NCBI GenBank assembly: GCA_024362935.1 | Contig: JANCRA010000006.1 | Location: forward strand, 30,931,924-30,995,923 | Direction of reading: 5' to 3' | DNA length: 64,000 nucleotides | Source: Setophaga petechia | Taxonomy: Eukaryota > Chordata > Aves > Passeriformes > Parulidae | Shown here: one piece after another, positions 44,327 to 56,650 of the stretch | Numbering within the stretch: position 1 is the first letter of the stretch | Layout of the letters: every line of letters begins with the position of its first letter | Notes under the pieces: generated by a model | Seen by the model: the letters and a program-made list of their open reading frames with translations, nothing else | Told to the model about the DNA's origin: nothing | Databases searched by the model: none | Translations under genes and position numbers: made by a program

Positions 44327-45828
44327 GTAATGCTTCTCCTGTAATTCTTTACACAAACATTGTGAAGCCTGCATTCCTTTTAACATTTTTTTCAACTTAG
44401 TTTCCAGCAGAAATAAGGGCTTATATATTGAATTTTCAGTTTCTGCACTCATTTGTATTCACCAAATTTGGTTTGATAGAACATAAGCCCAAAGCTATCA
44501 GGGTAAGTTTTATAAAACCTGATAGACAAGAAGTGGGAAGAGACCTGACTGCAAGAAAAAGCTTGTAGAATAAAACACTCCAGATAAGTTGGCTGACTTG
44601 CTGTATCCTGCTGGGCCAGTCAGGCACAGTGTCTGCCTGATGTTTTTCTTAGGAAAACATCATTTCCCCACTGTACTGTTTTACCCTGAAGGATAAATTC
44701 CTACTGCTCTACATTACTCAATTATCACAGGTGTTTCAGTTCATTATCTGAAGTAGTTTAATTCATTTCTTTTAATACATTTGTTTTTAAAAATCACTTT
44801 CTAAAAGTTCATTCAGTATGAAACTGAAGCAAGATGGAAATTTCAAGCTCATCCCTAACAAAATCAATATTTGGCAAATTTCTGCAGTCTGTCCACGCCT
44901 GTTTGCTCAAAGAAGATATTCTTTCTGCTGTTTGCTTAAGAATGAAAGTGGGCATTGTAAATATTCTGCACAAAGAAATTCAGGAAAGTAGGTTTGAAGG
45001 TGGGAGGATAGTTTATGTTCAAAGCCCCTAAAGTAAAGTGCACGTTAATCTTTCATTGCTGAGTGTTTCTTGGATGAGCAGTTCATATCCAGCCTCTTGG
45101 TAAGATTCATCTGTTTAGAGCATTTCCCTGGAAAACTGCTGTTTTTCTGGAGCAAATGGCCTTAAGTCAGCTTGAGATTTCTTTTTCACTTGTGCTTCCT
45201 GTGGTTGAATCAGCAGCTCAGAGCACAGAGCAGCACCTTGCTCTGAAGTCTGTAGTCTTCCAGATTTTAGCAAATGCCTCTAAAGCTCTGGCAGGCTGGT
45301 ATTTTTTAGAAACTTCCAGGTCTGCAGAGGGACTTTGCAATGACATTTTCCCCCAAAGCCTTACCCTGAGTGTGTCACTGATCTGTTGCAATAAAGCTGA
45401 ATGGTACTCCTGGTATTTGGATTTGATTGCTTTGCTCATGAATCAGTCCAGGAGTTTTTCCTTGCATTTTCCCTTTCCTGGAGCCAGGTGTTCTGTTCAG
45501 GGGAGGCTCAGGAGGAAGTGGAAGGAGTTTTTCTGTGTTGTGAGCATTGTGGTTAGGTAGAGTGCTGTACTCAAGAAGGTTTAGTGGGCAGCTGTGTTGT
45601 TTAATTAAAATGAACAAAGACTTCATTCCACCTTTCCCAGGCTTGAACAGCAAATACTTGAAACAAAACCAGGGTGATGATGAGAGGCAGGGTGGCAGAA
45701 GATGTTTTCTTTAAATAAACCACAAGTGTCTGTCTCCAGTTTCTGGGCCATGACAGGTGCAATCCCAAACAGCTTCAGCTCCAGTGCATGTGTGTTGGAA
45801 ATTCCTTTCTTATGTTGCTTATTGCTTG
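44327..45828 (+). other. Probable TEDC1 intron 5, unique sequence
   Basis: About 1.5 kb with short open frames only (for example 45156-45560 +), none recognisable. No later TEDC1 exon found. Confidence 0.45.
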
Positions 45829-46712
45829 GGCTGATCCAGAATTGGAATTATTTCTCAGTATAACCAGCTGTGAAATTCTTAACCTCTTAAAGCTCTCAGA
45901 CCTATTCAAGAAAGGTGTTCTAAGCTGCTCCCTTGAGCCTGATTTTAAAATAAACAGGGGAAATTGCAGGAAATCATCACAACACTTAAATATAGATGCT
46001 TTTGGGCTGATCCAGAATTGGAATTATTTCTCAGTAGAATCAGCTGTGAAATTCTTAACCTCTTGAAGCTCTCAGACCTATTCAAGAAAGGTGTTCTAAG
46101 CTGCTCCCTTGAGCCTGATTTTAGAATAAAGAGGAGAAATTGCAGGAAATCATGACAACACTTAAATATAGATGCTTTTGGGCTGATCCAGAATTGGAAT
46201 TATTTGTCTCTATAACCAGCTGTGAAATTCTTAACCTCTTAAAGCTCTCAGACTCATTCAAGAAAGGTGTTCTAAGCTGCTCCCTGGAGCCTGATTTTAA
46301 AATAAACAGGAGAAATTGCAGGAAATCATGACAACACTTGAGTATAGATGCTTTTGGGCTGATCCAGAATTGGAATTATTTCTCAGTATAACCAGCTGTG
46401 AAATTCTTAACCTCTTAAAGCTCTCAGACCCATTCAAGAAAGGTGTTCTAAGCTGCTCTGCTCTCTTGAGCCTGATTTTAGAATAAACAGGAGAAATTGC
46501 AGGAAATCATCACAACACTTAAATATAGATGCTTTCGGGCTGATCCAGAATTGGAATTATTTCTCAGTATAACCAGCTGTGAAATTCTTAACCTCTTAAA
46601 GCTCTCAGACCCATTCAAGAAAGGTGTTCTAAGCTGCTCCCTTGAGCCTGATTTTAAAATAAAGAGGAGAAATTGCAGGAAATCATCACAACACTTGAGT
46701 ATAGATGCTTTT
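45829..46712. repeat. 176-bp tandem repeat, five copies
   Basis: GGGCTGATCCAGAATTGGAA starts units at about 45829, 46005, 46181, 46357 and 46539. Units contain ACCAGCTGTGAAATTCTTAA, TTCAAGAAAGGTGTTCTAAG and (A)AATAAACAGG or AATAAAGAGG. The fourth unit has a small insertion (TGCTCTGCTCTC). Each unit holds an AATAAA hexamer. Confidence 0.94.
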
Positions 46713-47689
46713 GAGAGCCTTGTAATTGTTATGGCCACCATTTGAACATTTTTTGTAGATTCTGTCTCCCCTTACCCTGGTTTCCCAAAAGCAGCTTCTG
46801 GAAGTCATGTGCTCAGTATGTATGAAGAGCCTGGTGCAGCAAGGTGGTATGGGCTTGAAAAGGCATTGTTGTTTTGAGTGTCACTTTTCCAGATGGATCT
46901 AATACTCCATATGCAAAGTGATGCTGCTTTGGTTGGAAAATGTAATAAAAAGCCTCTAATTTTCAAATATCTTGCTAAGATTAAGTAAATTATGAGTGTT
47001 TGAATGGCTTGGTTTTCAAATATTGGTGCAGATGGCAGCACTCTGCCAAATGTTTTCTCCAAAAACTGTGAAATTGTTTTTTTTTTTTCCTTTTCAAGTA
47101 AATGAGACATTTCTCTTATTGTTACCTCAAGTAAGAACCTGCTGCATGGATGAATAAAAAGAGCAGGCATGTCAGTATGCACCCCTTTTGGTGGAGGGGG
47201 TTATGAATTCCTTCTCATCTTGGCCATCCTTCAAAGCCCAGCAGTGCAAAGTGGATTGCAGCATCAGGAATTTGCTATCACAGAAAGACTTGGGCTCTTC
47301 TTTTTTAAGCCTCGAGTTCATTTTAATCAAAAATACCCTGCGAGAGAAGTTGCTGTGTTTGCATCAAAACAAGAGATGTTTAGTCTGACAGGAAAAGTGT
47401 GATAGGATACAGATAGCTGTGAAGTGAAGCTTCACTTTATGAAATGCAAAAGTCACGCTGCTCCTTTCCTATAGAAGATGCATATTAACTTACTTAAAAT
47501 GTTCTTCCCTTGGATTTTTGACTGTAAAACACTTTTAGTGCTTTTATGTCCAGGGATTTTACTGGACATTATTATTCCTCTATCATCATAAATGTCTTTG
47601 TCAGATTCATAGGGCTGGAAGTTTTCCAAACCTAATGGTTTTAATTATGTTTTTCTCTGGTGAGGCATGATCAGACTCCAGCTTCTCCT
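46713..47689 (+). other. Probable TEDC1 intron 5, unique sequence
   Basis: About 1 kb between two arrays. Nothing recognised. Confidence 0.45.
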
Positions 47690-48050
47690 GTGCTTTGGCT
47701 GTGGTTTGTGTGTGTGCAGGTCACTGCAGTGTTTGGTTCCTGTGGTTTGTGTGTGTGCAGGTCACTGCAGTGTTTGGTTCCTGTGGTTTGTGTGTGTGCA
47801 GGTCACTGCAGTGTTTGGTTCCTGTGCTTTGGCTGTGGTTTGTGTGTGTGCAGGTCACTGCAGTGTTTGGTTCCTGTGGTTTGTGTGTGTGCAGGTCACT
47901 GCAGTGTTTGGTTCCTGTGCTTTGGCTGTGGTTTGTGTGTGTGCAGGTCACTGCAGTGTTTGGTTCCTGTGGTTTGTGTGTGTGCAGGTCCCTGCAGTGT
48001 TTGGTTCCTGTGGTTTGTGTGTGTGGCTGTGAGGACAGGTCACTGCAGTG
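47690..48050. repeat. 41/53-bp GT-rich minisatellite, about eight copies
   Basis: Units of GTGGTTTGTGTGTGTGCAGG plus TCACTGCAGTGTTTGGTTCC plus T, some with an extra GTGCTTTGGCT block. The last units diverge (TGTGGCTGTGAGGACAGG). Confidence 0.93.
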
Positions 48051-48125
48051 TTTTCTCCTGTGCTGCCTGGGGCTGTCCCAGGAGGGGAGGTGCTGTTATT
48101 TCAGCTGGAGCTCTGTTTGCAGTGC

Positions 48126-48723
48126 TGTGGGAGCTCAGCACATCGCTCCCAATGTCCAGAATCATCCAGAAAACCCATGGGGGGCTCGGAGGTCCTGGAA
48201 TATTGCCAGACATTCTTGGTGGCTGGACTTTGACCCTTCTGAGGGTGTGTGTGAGGACATGAGAATGAGCACAGTTTAAGTGGTGGAGGGATCACACATT
48301 CACAGGGTGAAATATGGATTTTGGGATTTTGGTACAGGGGGGTTATGGAGACAAGATGGAGGAATCAGGGCGTGTCTCATGCTGCTTCTTTCTTCTTCTT
48401 GTCTTCCATCTTCTGTGGTGATGCTGGCACTTGGGGATTGGTTTGTGGTGAAGGTGCACTTGTTACCAAGGGTGAAAGGTATTGGGGATAAAAGATAAAT
48501 ATGATGTATGGAGTTTTTATTATAAAAGGACACGACCGCCCCGTGGGTGGTCAGAGTGCCCTTGGCTGCCTTGCTGGTCAGATCCCAGCTGGCAGAGAGG
48601 AAAACTCTGTGAGATAAGAAATAATAAACAATTTGGAGACTGAAGCATTGAAGAGTCCAGAACCATGGGCTGCCCCGACCCATCCTGCGCGTGCCCGAGC
48701 AGAGACAGCAGCCGGGTCGGGCA
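48126..48723 (+). mobile_element. Solo LTR, family D (598 bp)
   Basis: TGTGGGAGCTCAGCACATCG ... GCCGGGTCGGGCA. Flanks CAGTGC (48120-48125) and CAGTGG (48724-48729) form a 6-bp duplication with one difference. Its length equals that of the 31613 copy, but the 3' end is of the type seen in the 14328 copy, so two subfamilies of D are present. Confidence 0.85.
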
Positions 48724-50163
48724 CAGTGGAAGCTCAGGAGCTCCCTGCTCAGTGGGGATGGTTTTGGAGCTCTTGGCCTGAGCTTGTGCTGGAGCACAGA
48801 AATTGGGAAGCTTGCAGGGGGGGTCATTGCATCTCCTTGTGAAAATCTCTTGCACTTATCACTTAGTCCAGAGCACCCTGAGCCTGCTGTGTGTTCTGAT
48901 GCATTTCCCAGGCTGATGGGGACTGCTTGTGTTCAGATGGCTCCCCCAGCAGCTGGGGTGAGGCAAGGGGTGCTGCTGTTTGCCAGCCTGGGATATCTCC
49001 AGGGCAGGAATGGAGTTCTGCTCTCTGGCACTGCTGCTGATACAGCTGGGAAGCACACCTGGGAGAGCACACAGGTGATGGGGCCACATCTGCCCCAAAC
49101 TTTGCAGGGCAGTCACCTTTCCAAGGATTCTCATTCCTCTTTCTTGTCTATCAAGTCCACCTGGCTTAACTCTACCCAGCAGTGTTGCCAGTTCTGAAGA
49201 TTACCTTGGGCTGAGAAAAGTGTGTGTTGCACTTGAGTCATTAAATTAACTTTCTCACCCTATTGTTACTGTGTAGAGATCAATGAACTCTAAATCAAAG
49301 CACCTTAGTCCTTCAGTTTCCTCTGTCTCTTCACATACTGCTTTGTATGTGGAATTCAATCTTAGGAGAGATTAAAAGTTGAAACTCAGGTCATGGGTGC
49401 AATGTTGGCAGTGCTGGAGTGATCACTGAAATTGTAATGAGTAAAGATGACACCTTTAAATGCCAGTAAATCAATTTACTGAGTGTGACAGCAAATAAAT
49501 AATGCAGATGTCTGCCAGATGGACATGCAGTGAAATTTATAGAACTTGGATGTGAATAGCTAATAATTTTGTTTCAGAATTTTATGAAGAATGTTTATGT
49601 TTGTTGGTCATTAACATGTTTGAAAGGTGATTTATTTGGCATAAGAAGCTAAGGTTCTTGGTAGCAAGTAATTGGGAGCAAACAAATAGTCTGTCTGACT
49701 TTGCATACATAATGTATGGTCAATTCCATGCCCATCAAAGATTCAAGTGAGCTTCAGCTCTCCAAGCAGCAGGGGTTGGGTGGATGGGGTAGGATGTGCA
49801 GGCACAGCACTGCTCTGCTTTCTGTGCTTTGATTTATCAGGAAAGGACACCAGTGTGAAGTATCTGTGTTGCTGCCTTCAGTCAGGTGGGATCCATAATT
49901 TCTTATTGGGTCATTTGAGGGATAACTGATCAAGATGTAAGGTGGGCTGTCAGTGAAGCCTAAATCTTGTTGCAGTTTCCATCTAAAACATCTGTCCCAG
50001 ATGGCTGTTACAGATGGGTGGCACAACAGGTTTATTCTCTGTGAGTAATAGGCTGTGGTTTGAATTCATGCAAAGCACACAGAGCTGCTGTTCTTGCCAG
50101 AGCAGGTGCATTCACACTGGAAGCATGAGGAGCTGGCAGTCTTGGAATTCTCAGAAAGGTTCT
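48724..50163 (+). other. Probable TEDC1 intron 5, unique sequence
   Basis: About 1.4 kb. An open frame from the LTR D end runs to 49197 but has no recognisable content. No exon placed. Confidence 0.45.
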
Positions 50164-50420
50164 CAGGGGTTTTCCTGTTTTGGTTTTCTTTTTGGTCCTT
50201 TTCTGTCCAAAATCCCTCCTGATGTCTCAGAAACCTTCATGGAGTTTCATTTTACCAGGAGTTGTGCCAGGCTCTGGGTGAGCTCTTCTCACAAAGAACC
50301 AGTTTCTGAGGTGGGCAGAGACTGTGTTGCTGCCAATGAGATTCTCAGGGTGGAGAAGAGTTTTCCCCAAAGGAGCACAAAGAACTGTGACAGTTCTTGG
50401 AGCAGTCTTGGAATTCTCAG
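50164..50420. repeat. Dispersed duplicate of the segment at 52440 (single-unit form)
   Basis: TTTTCCTGTTTTGGTTTTC ... GAGATTCTCAGGGTGGAGAA closely matches 52440-52680. It holds only one unit of the 60-bp block that is repeated nine times in the 52-kb copy. Confidence 0.88.
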
Positions 50421-50727
50421 AAATGTTGAATGTGTATTTAACAGTCACTTTTTCATGAAAAAGTTGTGTCTTCACTTGGTGTCATGGGCATGAAGTTCCC
50501 CTAATCTGCTGCAGTTTTTCCCTGCCAAGACAAAGCAGAGATTTCAGTGCATCCAAGGGACAGCACCACCTCCTGGAACAGGAGTGGGGGCAGAGCTGCC
50601 AAATCAGCTCTGGCAGCTAACACAGGGGATTTGTCTGGCTGCTGAATAATCCCTGTGCTGCTGCATGATCTCCAGAAATGGATCCCAGGTCGTTCATCCC
50701 CTTGGATGGAAATGGAATAACTGTGGC

Positions 50728-51585
50728 TGTGACGGTGTCACAGGGGTTTGTAGAGGATGGAAGAGACAGAATCTTGATTCCATGATCAGAAGGCTTGATT
50801 TATTATATTATGATATATATATATAACATTATAACTATACTGCATAGAGATAGAAAAGGAAAGGAGCTTCTTCTAAGAATAGAATGGAAAGAATAATAAC
50901 AAAGGTCTGTCTGTCTCAGCAGAGAGCGAGAGCAGCTCCACCATGAGTGGTCAGTAAATCCAAACATCCACAGGAGACCAATCCCAGGTGGACCTGTTGC
51001 ATTCCACAGCAGCAGATAATAATTGTTTACATTTGTTACTGAGCTTCTCAGCTCCAGCAGGAAAAATCCTACAGAAAGGATTTTTCACAAAGGATGTCTG
51101 TGACAGTCAGGCAGCTTTGGAATGGTGTCAGGAGGTGGATGGATGGTGTGGGCAGTCCCAGTGAGGATGCTGGGCACCACAGAGGTCAGGTGTGACAGTG
51201 CCACAGGGGTTTGTAGAGCATGGAAGAGTCAGGATCTTGATTCCATGATCAGAAGGCTTGATTTATTATATATATATATATATATATAGATAACATTATA
51301 ACTATACTACATAGAGATAGAAAGGAAAGGAGCTTCTTCTGAAGCTGGCTATGCTAAGAACAGAATAGAAAGAATGAATAACAAAGATCTGTCTGTCAGC
51401 AGAGAGGATAGCAGCTCCACCATGAGTGGTCAGTAAATCCAAACATCCACAGAAGACCAATCCCAGGTGGACCTGTTGCATTCCACAGCAGCAGATAATA
51501 ATTGTTTACATTTGTTACTGAGCTTCTCAGCTCCAGCAGCAAAAAATCCTCCAGAAAGGATTTTTCACAAAGGATGTCTGTGACA
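50728..51585 (-). mobile_element. Miniature LTR element, family C: LTR - 85 bp - LTR, inverted copy
   Basis: Two family C LTRs in - orientation (50728-51105 and 51191-51585) flank an 85-bp core (51106-51190) that is the reverse complement of the core at 39196-39280, with a few differences. CTGTGGC is found immediately outside both ends (50721-50727 and 51586-51592), a target duplication enclosing the whole composite. It is therefore an independent insertion of the same miniature element as 38813-39671, not a copy made by local inversion. Confidence 0.88.
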
Positions 51586-51592
51586 CTGTGGC

Positions 51593-52439
51593 AGGACAGC
51601 TCCAGCTGCTGTGTCCCAGGCTATATTTGGTGTCCTTGTGTTGGCTGCTTGGGCCTTCCTGGAATGTTCCTGCTGGTGACAGGCACTGCAGGCAGGTGCC
51701 AAGTGAAAATAAACAGTTCAGCCCCTGTGATAAGCTTGACACCGTGTCACAATATTGATCTGACACAGACCTGTGCTAGCATTGCTGTAATCAGCCCTGT
51801 TGTGGTCTTGTATGGTGAGGTGAAGGATATATAACCTTATTTGAATTTCAAAGAGCCTGTTAGGGAGCCATCTGATATTTTAGAATGTCCTTCCATCTGT
51901 TGTACAAGAAGCAGTTCAAGCAACACATTTCTCAGAGTGTAGATACCAATGGGAAAAAATGACATTTATCCTATAGACTGTGATGCTGCTGGGCAGAAGA
52001 TTTAAGTCAGGAAATGAAGGCTTGTGCTGCATGTAAATTCCAGAAAAAAGCTTTGGTGTTTAGTGAAAAAATGTCCTTGAGCTTCAAGGGCAAGCTGCCT
52101 TCACTGGTGTAAATTGTCATAGATCCATGATCTTCTGTGATGCTCTGGCAACTAATTCTGTTTGGTCTGACCCTCAGCTCTTTATGTGTTTATTGTTTCA
52201 TTCCCTTGGGAAAAGCCACAGTTCTGTCCTTTCTGTCCTTGAATGGGATCAGTATTTTGTGTTGTAGCTCCTGGTCTAATTAAGGACAGCTTTGCCTATT
52301 TGTAAAGTAAAATTGTGTTTTACTTTCCTGGAAGAAAAAAAACCCAAAAAAACCTGAAATTTCTCAATTGGCTCCTGCATAAAAAATAATATATCATAGG
52401 AGTAGCTGCACTGGGGCTTGTGAGTGTTTGTGAGAATGT
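51593..52439 (+). other. Probable TEDC1 intron 5, unique sequence
   Basis: About 850 bp. Nothing recognised. Confidence 0.45.
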
Positions 52440-53160
52440 GGGATTTTCCTGTTTTGGTTTTATTTTTGGTCCTTTTCTGTCCAAAATCCCTCCTGATGTC
52501 TCAGAAACCTTCATGGAGTTTCATTTTACCAGGAGCTGTGCCAGGCTCTGGGTGAGCTCTTCTCACAAAGAACCAGTTTCCATGGTGGGCAGAGACTGAG
52601 TTCCTGCAAATGAGATTCTCAGGGTGGAGAACAGTTTTCCCCAAAGGAGCACAAAGATGTGGGACAGTTTTTGGATTCTCAGGGTGGAGAACAGTTTTCC
52701 CCAAAGGAGCACAAAGATCTGGGACAGTTTTTGGATTCTCAGGGTGCTGAACAGTTTTCCCCAAAGGAGCACAAAGATGTGGGACAGTTTTTGGATTCTC
52801 AGGGTGGAGAACAGTTTTCCCAGAGGAGCACAAAGATCTGGGACAGTTCTTGGATTCTCAGGGTGCTGAACAGTTTTCCCCAAAGGAGCACAAAGATCTG
52901 GGATAGTTTTTGGATTCTCAGGGTGCTGAACAGTTTTCCCCAAAGGAGCACAAAGATCTGGGACAGTTCTTGGATTCTCAGGGTGGAGAAGAGTTTTCCC
53001 CAAAGGAGCACAAAGATCTGGGACAGTTTTTGGATTCTCAGGGTGGAGAACAGTTTTCCCCAAAGGAGCACAAAGATCTGGGACAGTTTTTGGATTCTCA
53101 GGGTGGAGAAGAGTTTTCCCCAAAGGAGCACAAAGATCTGGGACAGTTTTTGGAGCAGTA
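52440..53160. repeat. 60-bp minisatellite (nine copies) inside a duplicated segment
   Basis: The left part (52440-52617) duplicates 50164-50340. From 52618 a 60-bp unit (CTCAGGGTGGAGAACAGTTT plus TCCCCAAAGGAGCACAAAGA plus a GGACAGTTTTTGGATT tail) is repeated nine times with GGTGGAGAAC/GGTGCTGAAC and GATGTG/GATCTG variants. Because 60 is divisible by 3, open frames appear in several phases; none is credible as a gene. Confidence 0.94.
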
Positions 53161-54285
53161 GCTCAGGAGAGACAGCCAGACCCTGGAGAACTGAAACACA
53201 ATGAGATTTTAGACTTTACACACTGCTGGAATTAACTTTGTTTGAATCAGTAGTGACTTCTGACCACTTACCAGATCTGCTCCCAGGGCTTCAGATGTTG
53301 GATTTTGGCATTGTTAAAATTTCAGAACAACAACTAAACTGCTAGGTGCTGTAGCAAGAATGTTTTTAAAATTTTCTTTCACAGCTTTTTAAAGCTACAG
53401 GTTTTGCTGGTCCAATGCATCAAAATTTTTACCTGTTTCTAAGGAAGTTTGTTTTTCCATGATGATTAGTGATGGCTGCATGTTAAATAAGTTCTTTGAT
53501 GATTAAATGAAATTAAGTTTTAGAGCTGCTGACCTTTAATAAATTTCAAGGTTCACCAAAGAATTGTATGTTAGGCCCGTGGACACACATGTTTTGAAAA
53601 GGTCAATTATGACAAGGTTTTTGAATTTGCATAATTATGCTCACCAGGACACTTGGAATAAAAATAGCAAATACTTTGTCCTTTTAAAGTATTTTCCTCT
53701 CTTCCTGTCATTAATTTGCTTTTTACTAAGCCATTCCAACATCATTCATTGAAGTGCAGGGAATGTGGAGTGTGTTGGGAGCTGGAGCAGGACTCTGGGC
53801 AGGGATGGGATGGAGAGGGAAGAACCTTTGTGCTCTGGCCCTTGTCCAGTGAAGTCAGGAGCTGGGAGAGACACAATTCTGGACAGGCAGCCTGAATGAG
53901 GCATTTTGGAAGCAGGGCAGCTCTGATGTGAGAGAATTCAGATGATAGGGGTGAAAAGAAACCAAGTGAGGCATAAGGGGCTGAATATAAACAGGAAGAC
54001 TGAGATTGGAGGGAAAATTAGGACAGGGAAATTACCCTTGATGCTGCTCTGTGAATGGGGAGGATCTGTCTGAAGACTTGGCTCAGTGTCCTGCTCCCTG
54101 TGGGAGTCTGAGATGTCACCCCCTTGCAGGAAATGTCATCCTCCTCCTGTGATGCTCTGAGTGTTCAACCTCCTCCTGATGATGCTGCAGGAGAAGTTTT
54201 CAAAAGTATCTTTCTAAAATCATCAAAGTTATCACTGATCTGAAGGAAAGCAGAGTTGTGGAGTGTGAGGTGTTTTTCTGAGGAG
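53161..54285 (+). other. Probable TEDC1 intron 5, unique sequence
   Basis: About 1.1 kb. Nothing recognised. Confidence 0.45.
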
Positions 54286-54846
54286 CCCTGGTGTGTTCAG
54301 AGGGCAGGATCTGTGCCATGGTGTGTTCAGAGGGCAGGGTCAGTGCCATGGTGTGTTCAGAGGGCAGGATCAGTGCCATGGTGTGTTCAGAGGGCAGGAT
54401 CAGTGCCATGGTGTGTTCAGAGGGCAGGATCTGTGCCCTGTTTGTGTTCAGAGGGCAGGATCAGTGCCCTGTGAGTGTTCAGAGGGCAGGATCTGTGCCC
54501 TGTGAGTGTTCAGGGGGCAGGATCAGTGCCCTGTGAGTGTTCAGAGGGCAGGATCTGTGCCATGGTGTGTTCAGAGGGCAGGGTCAGTGCCATGGTGTGT
54601 TCAGAGGGCAGGATCAGTGCCATGGTGTGTTCAGAGGGCAGGATCAGTGCCCTGTTTGTGTTCAGAGGGCAGGATCAGTGCCATGGTGTGTTCAGAGGGC
54701 AGGATCAGTGCCATGGTGTGTTCAGAGGGCAGGATCAGTGCCATGGTGTGTTCAGAGGGCAGGATCTGTGCCATGGTGTGTTCAGAGGGCAGGATCAGTG
54801 CCCTGGTGTGTTCAGAGGGCAGGATCAGTGCCATGTTTGTGTTCAC
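54286..54846. repeat. 30/31-bp minisatellite, about 18 copies
   Basis: Units of GTGTGTTCAGAGGGCAGGAT plus CAGTGCCATG, with TTTGTG or TGAGTG versions one base longer. Each unit contains GGGCAGGA, which agrees with the minisatellite core GGGCAGGAXG described by Jeffreys and colleagues. Two higher-order blocks are visible: the order of variant units in about 54290-54420 recurs from about 54560. Confidence 0.94.
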
Positions 54847-55979
54847 AGCTGTGCTGAACAAAGGGTGGCAGAACCTTTGGGAGAGGAAGGAAGCTCAGCA
54901 GCTGAGGCAGTTCTCCTTTGCCCTGGAGTGCTGCCAGACTCCTGTGCCTTTGGATTCTCAGGTTAACTGCACTTCCCATGGATTATCCATTATTTCCATA
55001 TCCTTGACCCAGGACATCCCTCTGGCTGCCCTGGGTGATTCCAGACCCTGGCACAGAGTCACAAACACCTGTGCCTTTGATTTTAGCCCATGGAAACAAT
55101 TACCAACTTTGTGTGAAGGTTTACAAGCCAGTGGGGCTGGGAAAAAAAAGTCTTTTTAATACCTCAGGAGTCATTTCAACCACAGAAACCCAAGAGCATG
55201 GAGGGCTGAGCACAGGCTTGCAAGTTGTTGAGCTGTGCTGGGTAAATGTATCCATGAAATGCTTTATAGTAACTCCTAAATTTGGTGAAAATCATGTCTT
55301 GGAAGTCTCAGTGAAGGCATCCAAAAGCAATGGAAGCATTTTACTTACATCTCCTTGTTTTCATTTCCCATTTGTGGCCCAGCAGTGCTGCTATTATCTT
55401 GTCTCACATGGGTCATTAGGGAAGATAACTTGTTTATCTTCAAGATAAAAATTCTGCCTTTAGAATGGGATTTGAATGATGTGTGACAAATAAGGCTATG
55501 GTTTCCCTCTGAAGAGCAAACAGAATAAAATGCCATTTGAAAGGAAAAGGAATTGCATGTGGAGTGAGCCCCAGCCAACCTGTGCCCTTGGTGAGGCAGA
55601 TTATGAAGGGAAACATTTTGGTTGCATAATGCCAGACCTTATACACATGGGAAGGTCAAATTAGTGTTGTTCAGGCAGCTTGAATTCTGGCACTTTTTAG
55701 CTTTGAATGCTAGAGTTTCCAACTTTAGCATTTCTCCTGCTGGGCTGTGCATCAGAGGTGTAAACCAGGCTTCCTGCCATGTGCTCTGAGCAGCACTGCC
55801 ACTGAAAGGCAATGTTTTTTTCCTCCCCTCTTAAATGACTTAATGTTTTGTGTTGCTCTTCCAACAGCAGTTACTTTAGACATTTTACATGCATGGTAGT
55901 CAGGCTGCTGAGAAATAACATGGGAGCTGGCATGAATATTGCAGGGGAGAGCAGATCTGATGATGTATTGCATTATACA
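54847..55979 (+). other. Unique sequence with an LTR-like remnant at about 55000-55150
   Basis: GACATCCCTCTGGCTGCCCT, ACCCTGGCACAGAGTC and CAATTACCAACTTTGTGTG at 55013-55120 resemble the start of the LTR-like block at 55980. This suggests a diverged relative. No exon placed; the frame after 54846 (LNKGWQNLWERKEAQQLRQF) was considered as a TEDC1 exon and rejected. Confidence 0.4.
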
Positions 55980-56650
55980 TGGGGCTCCAGCACCTAAATG
56001 CAGCAGGGCTGGAGGCTCACACAGGAAAGCTGGAGGGAGCTTGTCAGGACCCAGGACATCCCTCTGGCTGTCCTGAGCAGCCCAGACCCTGCCAGGGGGC
56101 TCAGAGACCCTGGCACAGAGCCCAAAATGCCTCTGTGGGTTTGATTATGGCCCGTGGAGCAAATTACCAACCCTCTATGAAGATCAGTAAGCCACAACAG
56201 TTGAAGTAGAATATTAGTGAAGTTATCACAGGGTGGAAAAGTAGATTTTAGGGTTTTTGGTATGGGGGTTCAGGAGGCAAGATGGAGGATACTGGGTGTG
56301 TCCAGCCTTTCTCCTTCTTCTTCTTGGCCTCCATCTTCTGCTGTGATGGTGGCACTCACAGATTGGTTTAGAGTAGAAGCTCACTGTCTAACACAGGTGA
56401 CGGGTATTGGAAAGTAATTGTAAACATTGCACAGGTAGTTTGTAGTATAAAGACATAACACCACCCTGGGGCAGGCAGAGTGCCTGGACTGTCCTGCTGA
56501 GCAGATCTCTGCTGGGCAGAAAGAAAATTTTTTATAGATAAGATAAAATAAACAACCTTGAGACTGAGAAATGAAGAGCTCTGACTCCTTCTGGGAAAAC
56601 AGACTTTGGAACTTTTCTGGGGTCACTCTGACAAACGAATGATCCCAACA
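55980..56650 (+). mobile_element. LTR-derived sequence related to family D
   Basis: From about 56250 to 56650 this matches the 3' two thirds of the 31613 LTR (GGCAAGATGGAGGATACTGG, CTTCTTCTTCTTGGCCTCCA, AAATAAACAACCTTGAG, GATCCCAACA end). The left part differs and instead resembles 55000-55150. Ends and target duplication are unclear (flanks TATACA and GGAGCT), so this may be a subfamily with a different U3 region or a recombinant. Confidence 0.6.

Noticed and set aside
54847..54960. Possible later TEDC1 exon after the 30-bp array (LNKGWQNLWERKEAQQLRQF)
   Set aside because: The acceptor-like CACAG is weak, the peptide does not match the remembered human continuation, and there is no good donor in phase.
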